Shown in pieces: positions 52,801 through 64,000 of a stretch of 64,000 nucleotides of DNA. The translations under genes were made by a program, and so were the position numbers. Under the pieces are notes generated by a model. It was not told where the DNA came from. It saw nothing but the letters and a program-made list of their open reading frames with translations, and did no database searches. Source of the stretch: Penelope pileata (taxonomy: Eukaryota; Chordata; Aves; Galliformes; Cracidae); the NCBI GenBank assembly GCA_013396635.1, contig WBMW01005007.1, forward strand, positions 867,585-931,584, in the 5' to 3' direction. How positions within the stretch are numbered: position 1 is the first letter of the stretch; each line of letters starts with the position of its first letter.

Positions 52801-53584
52801 TCCTCACCTACCAACTATCCATCCTCCGTGCTCTCTTTAATGAGATTAGGGAATATTAGCAAATATGCAACACTAGACTGTTGTGAAAATGTGTGAGAAA
52901 AATTTACAGGTTGCTTGAAACATCCCCTGTACGTGGAGAATTTTCCAATCTGGCTCACTGAAGGCAGCTTGATTAGCTAGATATGATTGCAATCACTAAT
53001 TTGCTTTAGGGTCATATGACTGCTCAGATGCCCAGGAAATTTCAGTTACAAAGCAAATAGGTTATGTGTGTTCCATGACTGTTTCATTAACCAAACACTT
53101 AAAAGCCTTTTTAAAAACTGTATTTGCACATATAAGGAATTTCATGTTTTTGAACTGTTTGTCTTTATTTAATAATAATTTCTTCATCGGATTTGTCATG
53201 GTTTATTTTAAATGGCAAACAGTATAAAACTGCTTTTGGAACTTCTGCACAACTTGTATTTAATGAAACAGGATGCCAAAATATGTTCTAGAAATCTCAA
53301 AACAATTAAAACACCTGATAGCTACTTGGTTATTGGCAAAACGCACATTCCTCCATAGTAATTTATTTCATGCACTGCACATATCTCATACCACAGGCCC
53401 TCCAACATGTCTTTTTTTTAGCTCTCTACCCTTTACACTGTTGTGTCCACAAATTGGGCTTTCTTTTTTGGATCAGCCTTTGATCAGTGGGACTTGAATT
53501 ACTTACTATAGTTCATTGAGTTAGGCTTCTACTGAAGAGCATGTAACATCATTTCTCCCTGACAAGTCACATGTACCAGGGAAG
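49860..53584. other. Repeat-free tract, possibly rich in conserved non-coding elements
   Basis: About 3.7 kb without any recognisable mobile element and with few simple repeats. Several blocks (about 50210-50760, 50780-50930, 51590-51860, 52960-53230) have the texture of vertebrate conserved non-coding elements: balanced composition, many TAAT/ATTA, ATTTGCAT-like and TTTGT words, and no useful open frames. This is pattern recognition only; I have no alignment. Confidence 0.25.
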
Positions 53585-53611
53585 ATAAATAAATAAATAA
53601 ATAAATAAAAA
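53585..53611. repeat. (AAAT)n simple repeat
   Basis: About six uninterrupted AAAT units followed by a short A run. A plausible length-variable microsatellite. Confidence 0.93.
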
Positions 53612-54758
53612 GTTTCAGTGAAAGCCCCTGTAGGAATTCGCCTGAAATTAATTGGCCTCCATACAGACACAGATAAGAGACAAAGGACCTGATACAATCT
53701 ATCATAAAGGAAAGATCAGATTTGCTAATGGCATTTACTACTATGCAAAATTAAGGAGTTAGATGCAAGTTAATTGCATCTGATGATTCATCTTTTTCAT
53801 CGTAGAAAATCTTCATGTGCTCTGCCTTAAAAAAGCACCACTATAGAAAATGATGTTATCTTTCTTTTGATGCATCACCAGAAATTGAAAATGGCTTTTT
53901 AAAGAGTCTATTGGGGAACCAGCATATTTTCCACAATTTTTTCATCCTTTGTTTCCCCAAAATGGATTTTCTTATTGATTTTGGAGCTATCATACATTGT
54001 AGTTCACAGTAGCCTGGCATACTAAAATGTTGCAGGGCACATCTATTTCTTTTGCTCTCTGCTATTTGGATTTTTCATTAGATAGCCATTCATTTCTCAG
54101 TGTGCAAGTCTGCATCATTTCCATCACTGAAATCATATTAATGATTTTTCGCTTTACTTTCACATCAACTCTTTGCTTACCAAGGACAGTACATCTTAAT
54201 GAAAAATGAAAAAGCCAAAAATCTACTAAAGGCTGTTTTAAGTACTATAACATTGTGTTTCATATCAATAGAAACATCTCCATTTATTTTCTATTTTCCT
54301 ATTTTACACTTCAAGCAGTATCCAACAAAGCAGTGCTGCTGCAACAAAATACAGCTAACAGCAAAAAAAAAAAACTAAAATATTTCTTCCAAACACTTTC
54401 TTTTTAGAATGGTTATCATTAAGTCTAGTTTTGTTCAAGAGCTAGTAATGAGTGATGCATTATTGTCATTTAAATGCATGCTCGCATAAAGCATCATTAT
54501 CTGTCTATATCTCAGAACGTCAACAACCTAAGCTGTGAGCCTCTGCCTGGGAATCAGATGAAAGGGTTTACCTCTGAATGGGCTAGAGGTGTTGTACGCA
54601 TTGCTAAAATGCTCAGAGCTGGTACCACAGCCTTCCCTCTGCCTCTGAGAACCTACTGCCACATTCAGGTTAACGTTTCTATAAATTAGGCATTACATCA
54701 CTAGAATGAGCCTCTCACTACTTCCTCTTCGGCAGAAGAGAAATGGAGGCAAGATGAC
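53612..54758. other. Unique DNA, no gene seen
   Basis: No gene recognised. The block at about 53640-53860 resembles the preceding tract (possible conserved non-coding DNA). The LTR at 54759 interrupts this sequence. Confidence 0.45.
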
Positions 54759-55294
54759 TGTTGTGGTTTGAGCTGGCAGGGCTAAAGAACAAACAGCCTT
54801 TCACTCACTCCTCCTCCTCCCAGCTGGGATGGGGGAGATAATTGGAAAAAAAATAAAACTCATGGGTTGAGATAAAATCTATCTACTAGGAAAATAGAGT
54901 AAAAATAACAGTAATGGTAATTATATACAAAACAAGTGATGCACAAAGCAATTGCTCACCATCCACTAACCGATGCTCAGTCAGTCCCTGTGCAACGGCC
55001 CCTCCCCAGCTAACTCCCCTCGCTTTTATAGTTCACATGAGGTCATATGGTATGAAATATCCCTTTGGCCAGTTTAGATCAGCTGCCCTGGTCCTGTCCC
55101 CTCCCAGCTCCTTGTGCCGTCCACAGCCCCCTTGCTGGCAGGGCAGTACCAGAAGCTGAGAAACTGAAATGTCCTTGGCTTTGTACAGCAAGAAGTGTAA
55201 ACATCAGTACTTTGTTTTCCTTCTAGAAACAAAACATAGCCTCATACCAGACGCTATGAGAAAGACAGCTTCTCTCCCAGTTGAAACTAAAACA
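54759..55294 (-). mobile_element. Solo LTR of an avian endogenous retrovirus (ERVL-like)
   Basis: A 536-bp solo long terminal repeat. It begins TGTT and ends AACA, and is flanked by near-identical 5-bp target-site copies (ATGAC at 54754-54758 and ATGAT at 55295-55299). The sequence matches, from memory, an LTR family widespread in birds (GATGGGGGAGA, then GGTTGAGATAA, then AATATCCCTTTGGCCAGTTT). The minus strand is the likely sense strand: there a TATAAAA box lies at 55030-55024, and the element starts TGTTTTAGTTTCAACTGGGA, like the usual 5' end of that family. A 5-bp target duplication fits ERVL-type elements. No gag, pol or env sequence lies on either side, so the internal region was lost, most simply by LTR-LTR recombination. 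The exact subfamily is uncertain. Confidence 0.88.
55024..55030 (-). promoter_or_regulatory. TATA box of the solo LTR
   Basis: TATAAAA on the minus strand inside the LTR, at a place that fits a U3 promoter. Whether it still starts transcripts is unknown; such a transcript would run leftward. Confidence 0.45.
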
Positions 55295-57696
55295 ATGATG
55301 CAGTAGCATCTTAGGTGTGTCTGGGCACATTGTGAATCTTACATGTTCAAATCAGGGCCCTACTCAACAAAAAGGTCTAGGAGAAAGAGTCAGCGTGAGG
55401 ACTGAATCCCAGCTGAGATCTCGTGCAAGCATCTTAACAGCTTGTAATGTGATATGACAGAGAGAAAAATATATCAGAGTTAACCAAAAGAATGAGCTTG
55501 ATTTTCCTGTATTTCGCTATCTCAAAACATTATACACACATCAATAATATATTTACCATGTTTACACCATTTTACACTTAACATATTAATTGCATGAATT
55601 AGTTTCTGAACATTAATCTTTCATTAAGGATGTTTTCTTTATTCATCCTTCCATACACCTGCAGCTATATCTACTGCAGGGACTCAGAAGGTCTCAGCAC
55701 CTGACACCAAAGCTCAATAGTCAGAAGGAGGAGGCAGGGCTGGAAGCTTCCCCTATAGAGCTGCAGTGATAGGACAAAAGATAAATTCAAGGCTTCAGGA
55801 CAAAGTGCTTTCCAATAACCAGGAACGACATTAGGAGAACAGCTAAACCCCTGCATTCATAACAATACTGTAACACTTATCCTAAGAGAGTCTTTTAGCT
55901 TGTTTCTTTGCACTCTACTAGCTTTTCTCCAGGATCTTTGCATAGTGGAGTCTGCCTGCAAGATAAGGTCAGGAGCTCCCATTCCCTGAATCTCTCACTG
56001 CTGTGATCAGGTGCCTCAAGTGGAGGCATAAACGTGAGCCCCATTATGCTGCAGTGCCACTCCCATGGTGTTTCCGAGAGGCATAATTCCCCACTCACAA
56101 AATAAACAAATTATAATAATTAAAAAAACCTCACAATAAAAAGTGCTCAATATGCCAAGAGAAAAGCATCTCCCTACCAGCTATCTTTGCTTGAAGAGCT
56201 CTTGAGCATCCTTCAGTTCATTCACACTGCTGATATTGGCAAGGCTTTGTTTTCCCCTTGCTGGTGAGCATCACTGTTTTAGGGGAAATGCTGTTTGAAA
56301 CAAAAGCACCTGTAATCACTGACGCTTCATAAAGTGCCCTCAGGCATGAAAGCAGCAGAACAATGGATGCTTCCCCCTACATTTGCATATATTGGGTCTC
56401 TTTATTCGGAGAAAATGTTATTAGACATATGCAATGGTTGAGAATGCCAATATAAAAAAGATAATTATATGATATATTTAAATTATCTTCGTCTCCTGCA
56501 ATATTGCTTGCAATAGGTATTTTTAATACAGTTTAGTAGAAACACAGATTTCTACAAGAGCAGGCTGTGACATTAAAAAGCAAGAGCATAGTAACAACTG
56601 AGATTATAGCATCATCTCCTATATATCAGATTGATAGATGTCCAGCCACGGCCCCTGGCAAATCAACTCTCCTACTACTGGTAACACTGGATGTACAGCC
56701 ATAAGCCCCAGAGGGTAATCTGAAAACTCTTACTCACTAAAAAGCTAACTTATTTTAAAATAATAACAGCAACTTTTCCTGAGGAGTCATAATCTATTTT
56801 TACTCTATTACTGACTTTCTCTCTTTAGAACTTGCCCAGTGACCATCAGATTATTGTATGGGATAAATAAACATAACCGGTTGCAGATTATCTAAAAGTA
56901 AACGTTCCTAAGTTCTCACATTTCCCAGATAATATCTCCAAGAACTCCAAAGGCACCAGCACCTAAAACAAGATTGCAGAATTAATTGAGGTTTTGAGCA
57001 CCATCTTACTACTAAATGTTGAGAAATACTTGTATTTGGTAAACTTTGGCTAACCTAATACTATTCTCTTAACATCTGGATGAACTTCAGAAATCACAAT
57101 CCCCAGAACCACCGTATAATGAAATAAAAAGGTGATTGGGAAAAATGCATCATTAAATATTCTTGTATGCCAAACAGGCTGTCTTTAAAGAACACTCTAA
57201 TTAAAAATACATCAAATATTAATAAACTTTTACAAAAAATAAACTGGAAAATTGTAGTCAATTTATATCATAGATCTCATACAGCCTATAACAGCATTAC
57301 CATTCTGAAGTTGTAATTAAGAGCATGCAGGATTTACGCAATTAATTCAGTTGCAAACACAAATAACTACCAAAAAAATCTTTTTTTTCCTCTAAGAAAT
57401 ATAAGATCACACTACATCCAAATTAAAATGAAAGAAATACGTCTCCTTGGAGGATATTACTGGTTTCCCACGGTATGAAAATAAAATAAGCTTACATTTA
57501 TTCAAAACTTCATTTCATCTTTGAAAAAGGTTGGTAGTAAAAGTGGGAAAGCACTTGTATTTTATAAGACATTCTTTGTGCCACTCAAACCTGATGTTTT
57601 TAAATTTCAAAGTAATTTCTAAGACAAGCTTCTTGCATTGTTTTTCACAAATTTCTTCGACATGATCTACATTTTTTTTTTTTTTTAATTCTTTAG
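55295..57696. other. Unique DNA, possible conserved non-coding blocks, no gene seen
   Basis: No gene recognised. About 56380-56540 has the texture of conserved non-coding DNA (CATTTGCATATATTGGGTCT, ATATGCAATG, AATATTGCTTGCAATAGG). A T run at 57672-57686 acts as a pyrimidine tract for the exon candidate that follows. Confidence 0.45.
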
Positions 57697-57900
57697 CACA
57701 AGAGGATCACTGAGTATTGTTGCAGCTTTTTCCCAGTGGAGCTTAACCAGAGAAAACTACAGACTATTGCTGTTGGTCTTGTCCTGGATGTGTTTGATGC
57801 TCAAGCTTATTTTACTATGAATAGCCAAATAGTTCCGCTAAGCAAAATAAGAAGCTCAATCTGGAACGGACAGTCCAGGGACTGCAGGCAATTCCATCAT
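57697..57900 (+). other. Candidate exon (204 bp, 68 open codons), unrecognised
   Basis: The best exon-like interval in the window. On its left is a 15-T pyrimidine tract followed by AATTCTTTAG, an excellent 3' splice site ending at 57696. On its right, CCATCAT is followed by GTAAGTATTT at 57901, a near-perfect 5' splice site. The interval is exactly 204 bp, and the frame starting at its first base is open through all 68 codons, so it would be a phase-0/phase-0 exon that can be skipped or included without a frameshift. The product begins HKRITEYCCSFFPVELNQRK and contains IAVGLVLDVFDAQAYFTMNS. I do not recognise a family. No partner exon or start codon was identified. It could be an internal coding exon, a non-coding RNA exon, or chance. 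Confidence 0.33.
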
Positions 57901-58989
57901 GTAAGTATTTATGTTGATCACCATTCTTTTAATAAGTTACTAGTGATCCATTGTAAAAACAAACTAGTTTTTTTCTTCTTTCCCTTCCACCTCCCCTTTC
58001 TGCTCCTCTTGGCACATTGCCAAACACATTCAGGGACAGTTCATTGCATTCATTTGGATTTCAGACTACCTTTAGCTTGAAACAACTATTTCAGTGTCTT
58101 CTCTGGTGCCTGCCCCTGAAGTAATCACACTTCTCAGCCTTAATCGTACTACATTTCACAAGCCAACCTTTTCTCTGTCCACTCTGCATGGCAAGTTCCT
58201 CACTTAACCATCCTAGCTCCAGCTAGCCCAGTTCAGATCCATTTCCTATGAACACAGCTAAACAAAGCTGTCGGGTGAGGTCACTCCGCTGCCTTGTGCA
58301 ATGTCATGGATGCTATCCCACCTCAACCAAAGTGCATTGCTTCATGCTGGTAATACCACAGACTCATTTATGGACGTACCTTGGGTACTTGGGGTCATAT
58401 GAGGTCTTTTTCTTATTTGATAATTTCTGTTTGAAGAGGGCATCTCAGTGCTAGGACTGGTAGGCTGTAAGGCTAAATAAAACAAGTCCATAGACTATAT
58501 CCCTACTGCTACCTTCACACCACACAGCAGCAGGGTCTAAGACTGGGCATACCTGCTACCTCTTTGGCCTGAGGACGTGATGATGATCACCATCACTGCT
58601 ACTACTATTATTATTACTATCGCTGTATGATTCTTTTTCAGTTCAAAGTATCTGAAATAATCATGAGGCCATGTTGTAGCCTACCATGTTGGCTATTTTT
58701 ATGCTAAGAAGAAGACGAGATGTATAGCACGCAGCACAAGAGTGTGTTCTGAAAGCACATGAGAGTGTTTAAAGGGCAGAGCCTCTGGGCTTCACAAGAC
58801 TGCAAGGTGGCACCAAAACTGATCTTGTCTCATTCAAACCGGCTCTCAGAAACTACGTTTGGAGCACACTACTCCCTGAGCCATATCTGGCAATTGTCTT
58901 GAAAAGGGCAGGTGGGTATGGCCTAAAGCCACATCAAGAAGCATGCTAGCAATTAGGGCCCATGCTAAAATATTAGGCAATAAAATCAG
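57901..58989. other. Unique DNA, no gene seen
   Basis: No gene recognised. A short triplet-like simple repeat (CTACTACTATTATTATTAC) lies at about 58598-58620. Confidence 0.5.
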
Positions 58990-59370
58990 TAGTCACTGCA
59001 CAATCTTCACTTCGCTCTGTAGTCTAGATGGAATCCACAGGAATTATCCTGCATTTTTTAGAACTGAATTTCATCACATTTCTGCTATTATCAAGTTCAT
59101 CCAGTTCTTCCCATTTCCATCCTATCTCAGTTCTCTGTTGTCAGTCCTTGTCAAAGTCGTGCCAACTGCAAGAACAGAGTACAAGAACTTGCTACAAAGT
59201 TATTAATAAAAATATGACACACTCCATTAACTTCCCTATCTTTGGGAAATTCCACTGCTTTTCTCTCCCTAGAGCCAGTATTTTTTAATTATTTTTTAAT
59301 GATTTTTTAACTTTTTTACTACAATTCACTGTCATCTCCAGTTAGCCAGATATCTAGCTTCCTACTTTTT
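58990..59370 (-). mobile_element. Decayed CR1/L3-like LINE fragment
   Basis: An old CR1-clade fragment on the minus strand. The reverse complement of about 59030-59125 translates to WEELDELDNSRNVMKFSSKK followed by CRI. This matches the CR1 reverse-transcriptase segment [27 protein letters not shown] just downstream of the catalytic FADD. On the plus strand, ACTTGCTACAAAGTTATTAA followed by TAAAAATAT near 59188-59215 follows the usual wording of old CR1/L3 copies (AAATTTG..CAAGTTATTAATAAAAATATT). The upstream part to about 59370 is more weakly similar. Stops and indels abound, and no 3' end is seen. Confidence 0.78.
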
Positions 59371-60902
59371 CAAATATTAACTTCTATCTTCCCCAGTTTT
59401 GTAAACAGTTTTTTGACATTCTTCTCTAATTTCCTATGCTTCAGTATTATTCCAGTGACTGTAGATGCATTCTAAATGACCAACTTCAAACTGACAATCT
59501 CACTAGCAAATTTTCTCAGAATTATGGGGTGTAAACTATGCACTTCTCCAGAACTGAGCACATTAAACTCTGGAAATTCTCCTCAGATGCAGTAATTCCC
59601 ATTTTCATGCATTCAGTCCACAGCAACTTGTGCTTAATCTCACTGCAGCCTCACAGTGTAGAAAATCCAATTCTTCACTACTCCTTTGTGTACAGAGTTC
59701 AAAAACTTACTTCTAGACTTCTATAAGGATTTTAAAACAGTATATATGTGCCAAAATCTGAAGCTTTTACAGTAATATGACTTCACCTTCATTATACCCT
59801 TATGGCAGACTCTCTTCAGTGCTCTCTTAATATTCTTCAATTAAATACTTAAATATATGCTTTGGTTCAGAACCTCACAATAATGATAATGTAGGTTCAT
59901 AACAATAAAAAAGTCTTTTTTTTTTTATTTAAAAATCCAGATCCTACCAATGAGCTGGTAATGAGTCCAAATTGTATTGATAACAGAATTGAACTTGATT
60001 TAAGCGTGGCTTTTCCGTTTAGATTAAGTATGTTTTAACGAAGCAGCTGTAATAGGTAGTAGCAAGATAGTATTTAGGTTTAAGAATTAAGAATTGATTA
60101 AAAGTTAATGCAATCAAACATCACATTATCAATTCTTTATAGCCCAGTGCTGAAGGGCATTATATTTTCTTTCCATCATTTAAATTCTGAGCAACTAGAT
60201 TATTAGCAGCTTTTTTTTTTTAATGAATACATAAATTTTCTACTTCAGAACAAAATTCTTAGTTATTCTCTGCTACTTACAAGAACTTCTAAATCTGACA
60301 CATATTCAATACAAGTACTCAAAGAAAGAGAAGGCGATATATAAGCCCTTATCAGAGAGAGAGATCAGATTAAGTCATATACTAACATAGATGTATATTT
60401 TATATCCGTGAGTTTTGCGGAGATCACTGATTACAGTGAGGTGGCCAGCTCCTGCTTCATTCTGGGATGTATTACACTTTCTCACAGTCCATAAAAATCA
60501 TTATTATTACTTTTTCCACTTGTTGGCTTTGTAGGGGGGGTTAAAAAAAAAAGGAAAAAGAAGTCACATTCTTTTCCTTTTTCCTAAGAGAGGAATTGGT
60601 TCAACAGTGACATTTCCACGAACTACCCCTCTCCTCCATCAACCCTCAGTCTGGGACACTAGACTCAGTGAAACTTCCCTTACCATTCCAAACTCACTTG
60701 TGCCTGACAGATTCTGACAGAGAATATACAAAGATAAATTTAGAGAATTTGGTACTTTCAAGGGTTTTTTTGTTTGTTTTCATTTTTTAAACAGGAGGAG
60801 GGGATTTGCTTTTGCTTTTCATTGAAATGTGTAAAAAAGAATACCTCTAAGAAAATTTATTTTCTTTTCTTCACCTCCTGTTCTCTCCATTAAAAGACAA
60901 AT

Positions 60903-60976
60903 TATAAAACATAAATAAATAAAATAATAAAATAAAATAAAAATACATAAATAAAATAAAATAATAAAATAAAAAC
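60903..60976. repeat. Compound (AAAT)n/(AAAAT)n repeat
   Basis: About 74 bp composed only of AAAT, AAAAT and AAT units with a single internal ACAT interruption. A likely variable-length low-complexity repeat. Confidence 0.92.
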
Positions 60977-62245
60977 ATAGTATGATTAGTATTCCTCAAA
61001 ATAACCAACCCCCTGAGTTTATTCTCCTCTCAACAGCTGAAGGAAAAAGATAGGAGGGAGAACAGTTTTATCACAAAAGCTGTCTTTCTGTTCAGTCAAA
61101 GGGGCAGTTTATTTACTATTTGTACATTTTTCCGTTCATTCCAGCAGCCTCTTTGACCATAAGAATTACTTACACCTGGAAGGCTAACGCTAAAACTGAT
61201 TTATAGAAGCTGTTTTCGGTCCATCCTTCTCTTAGTACCTCCTGGCCTAGCTTCCTCTGTCTCTCTGGAATTAAATGAAAGCCATATGCTGAAAACACGT
61301 AACTTGAACACTCTTCTCAAGATAGAAACCTTATGACTTGTACAGAGCGGTGCTTAGAGGAGAAAACAGCTACCGTGTTATCATCTTTTCAGAAGCCCTG
61401 TACACAGTCTGATCTACCTGTAGCACAGAGAAATAGTTTTTGGAGACAAATGCACTAAGTAATCTGATAGACATTCTTCTCTCTCTCCCAAAGGCAGCTA
61501 ATGGTAGGATTCTTTGAAGTAGAAAAAAATATGTTCCCACATTTATATATAAAAAGTAAAAACAGTCTCTTTATGGCCTGAGAATTCACATGCAGGCAGA
61601 AACACATGCCACACCTTGCCAGATTTATTTTCTGACATCAGATGCAAAGCAATTATGTGTCAGCATGCAGTTTGCACTGGAGGAACACCTTAAAAAAAAA
61701 GAACCAACAAATGTTTCAAGATGCTTCATCTCAGCAACACAGTCCAACAGAATAATGATTTCTGAGAACTATAAATGCATTCTCACACAAAAGGACCCAG
61801 GAAACTGATCCTTTATTACCAGAAAGCTCCGGTCAAACTGAAATCTTTCATTTTCAGGATGGTTTCAACCAGAAAAACTCCTAAAGGGAAGTCGTACAAG
61901 ACTGAGTTGTGGTCTATAGGTTTCTTTCTTACTTTCGCAGACAGCCATATCAGGTCTGCTCCATATAACATAAAATTCAACTCAATAATAATAATAAAAA
62001 AGACGTTATTCTACAACAAATGGAAAGTAAACTTCTGTGAGAAGTGCATACTTATTCTTCTAAAAAGCCATTCCTAAATAGTGAAGATTTGCATTTCACA
62101 ACCTCTAGTAGAAGTGAAGGTTAAAATACTGGCGATGCTCTCAGAAGTTTCAGCATCTGCACCTGTTTTTAAAGAATATTGAACAACTTCCCATGCTATG
62201 GAAACTCCAACAAATAAACAAACTTTTAAAAAATTAAGCTTTTTT

Positions 62246-62259
62246 TATTATTATTATTT
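62246..62259. repeat. Short (TTA)n repeat
   Basis: About four TTA units following a T run. Minor simple repeat. Confidence 0.75.
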
Positions 62260-64000
62260 CTCAAAGATACGACTGGAGAAAACAAGAGCTTCCTTACACA
62301 GGCTGGTGTCAATTAATCTGCATAAGTATCTGTCATTATCACCTGCGATTCTTCTCTGCGGTTGACTGTATTCCAGCTGCAGTTCCCCATCTGCTGAGAA
62401 TGGACACAGGTTCACTTCCCCAGAAGGTGATCAAAACATCTAATTTTCTTTCAGTAAGAGCTTTTCTCACAAATGACTTTTTGCCTGAATGCCCTCCTCT
62501 AAAATCTCAAAGCTTTTTACAGGCAAAATTATCTTTTATCATTTATAGTTTCTTTTCTTTTAATTAATAACCCTGTGTATAATTGCAATAGGACATTTCA
62601 GAGAGTGCAATTATAGTTTAATAAACCATGCAGAGTATTTAAAGGCAAAGTGCCCTAGGTTTTCAAGTACTCCGCACTATTTGCATACTCTTTGACATGC
62701 TTTGTGGCTTAGTCTGATGTGGCTTTTCTAATTAGAAATAAACAGAAGTTAATCATTCAGGAGGCACTGGGAATGGGAGGGTGAGAAAAAATGTAACTAT
62801 TTTGCAATTACATCTTAATTCCATACAGTAATTTAGACATAATTTATCCTTTTCATTCTTTTTTATTTTTCTCCATATAGACTGAAGAATTAGAGTGAGA
62901 CTGACAAGGGAAAGAAAGAAAAAAGAAAAAAAAAACGAAGAAACCAACAACCAAACCTACAGATAATTTACAAATGCTAAGGCAGAAAAAAAGAAATAAG
63001 CTCTAAGTATTTAAGAGTCTACATCCACTCTGGGCTTTCTAAGCAATATATCATAGTGTTCTTCAGTAGGGAACAAAACACAATTAGTTAACCAGATGAT
63101 TCAGGAAAGAAGAATTTGATAAGGATATCACTCAAGTTGTACATGGAATCTGTATGACTCATCAGCCACTTAAAGTCTCCAGTATCATTCCATTACTCAT
63201 TTCCTAATATTTTGGGACCTTCTTATTTCAGTAGGGATAATTACTAGGAAAAATGTACAATCAAATTATCTAGGAACAAGGTCAGGTGTCCACGCAACCC
63301 AAAGACTTTATTAGACAAAGTAACTATTCAGTTGTTGTACTGCAGAGGCTCAGAAAAGACAAGGAAGCTGCATGCACACAAAGATTTTGACACACTTCGT
63401 AGTAATGACAGGGAAAATCTTAAAACAGTCATCCTGATGAATAAATTCTGTTTTAAGGTGGGATTTTTGAAAAATTCCCTGTGTAAATTAGCCTCTACTT
63501 TCAAACTGTACTATTTTCCAAAACGAGTCAGGACCAGAACTTTCATGGTCTGTGGGTACTGCTGCTACACATTGGCATCTCAGGCCCTTCTCCAAATGCA
63601 CTGCTTTGATATCAATTCCTCCAGAAAACATTATCTCTTCCTACTTCAGACTATGGCTGAGGTGAACTAGTTTTACAACAAGTATTGTGTGTGCTGAATC
63701 ATGCTGTGGCTGAGGAGAAAATGAAGAAACAGGATTAGCTCACTAAGGAAAATCATTAGCAATTTGATCAAAGAAAAAAAAAATGTCCCTTCTATTATTA
63801 TAGGAACAGGATAGGAAATGATGCATCTATTTTTTGCAGGTCTCTACTTTCCCTTCTTGTAAAAGGTTACCCACAGATATTGATTTGCAACTATTGTTCT
63901 TGCTAGATGTGTGAAAATTAGCAAGCTAAGGGTTCTGCGAAGCATGCAGCATGTCCTCATTCCTACTGTACATGTATTCCAGGTGCATTAACTTTTATGC

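Larger units (their letters stand above)
59371..64000. other. Unique AT-rich DNA with simple repeats, no gene seen
   Basis: No gene recognised to the window end. A T run (about 59918-59928), a G7 run at about 60534-60540 and the A/T-rich repeat at 60903-60976 are the only repeats. An open frame of about 112 codons at 63332-63670 on plus has no recognisable motif. About 62560-62850 looks like possible conserved non-coding DNA. Confidence 0.5.

Noticed and set aside
54914..55159. Plus-strand open frame of about 81 codons
   Set aside because: Lies within the solo LTR, antisense to its likely direction; LTRs of this kind do not encode proteins.
54000..56500. Full endogenous provirus
   Set aside because: Only one LTR is present, with matching 5-bp flanks directly on both sides; no gag, pol or env sequence is visible nearby.
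1..64000. CRISPR array, bacterial operon, tRNA, rRNA or known microRNA hairpin
   Set aside because: No regularly spaced direct repeats with unique spacers, no prokaryote-style gene packing, and no sequence I could match to a structural RNA or to a known microRNA seed with a hairpin.

Overview
This window looks like nuclear DNA of a bird, from a gene-poor, AT-rich (by eye) stretch of a large chromosome. The evidence for a bird is the repeat content. There are two well-preserved CR1 LINE 3' ends carrying the avian terminal ATTCTATG-type repeats (8247-8411 on +; 23731-24497 on -). There is also a solo LTR of an avian endogenous-retrovirus type at 54759-55294. I could not fix the species.

I see no complete protein-coding gene, CpG-island-like promoter, tRNA, rRNA or recognised microRNA. 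No open frame is longer than about 150 codons, and nearly all start at non-ATG codons or lie in unrelated AT-rich DNA. The window is best read as intergenic DNA or the inside of a very long intron.

Layout. 1-12 kb: unique DNA with three CR1 pieces, two of them very old (3240-3490 and 9560-10240, both minus strand) and one younger (8247-8411). 12-23 kb: unique DNA with one long decayed CR1-like reverse-transcriptase fragment (19790-20470, minus). 23.7-24.5 kb: a younger CR1 copy with a readable reverse-transcriptase C-terminus and an almost perfect 112-bp internal tandem duplication. 24.5-50 kb: mostly featureless, with one exon-like element (31424-31517), a 24-bp perfect palindrome (37717-37740), one 150-codon open frame (39747-40199) and a tandem octamer-like motif (41375-41400). 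50-57.5 kb: unique sequence that reads like conserved non-coding DNA, interrupted by the solo LTR. 57.7 kb: the best exon candidate of the window (57697-57900), with strong splice sites and an uninterrupted 68-codon frame. 58-64 kb: another old CR1 fragment (58990-59370), simple repeats and unique DNA.

No genes can be shown to work together here. The calls worth testing are the exon candidates, the recent duplication inside CR1 and the possible conserved non-coding blocks. I did not find evidence for an undescribed biological system.
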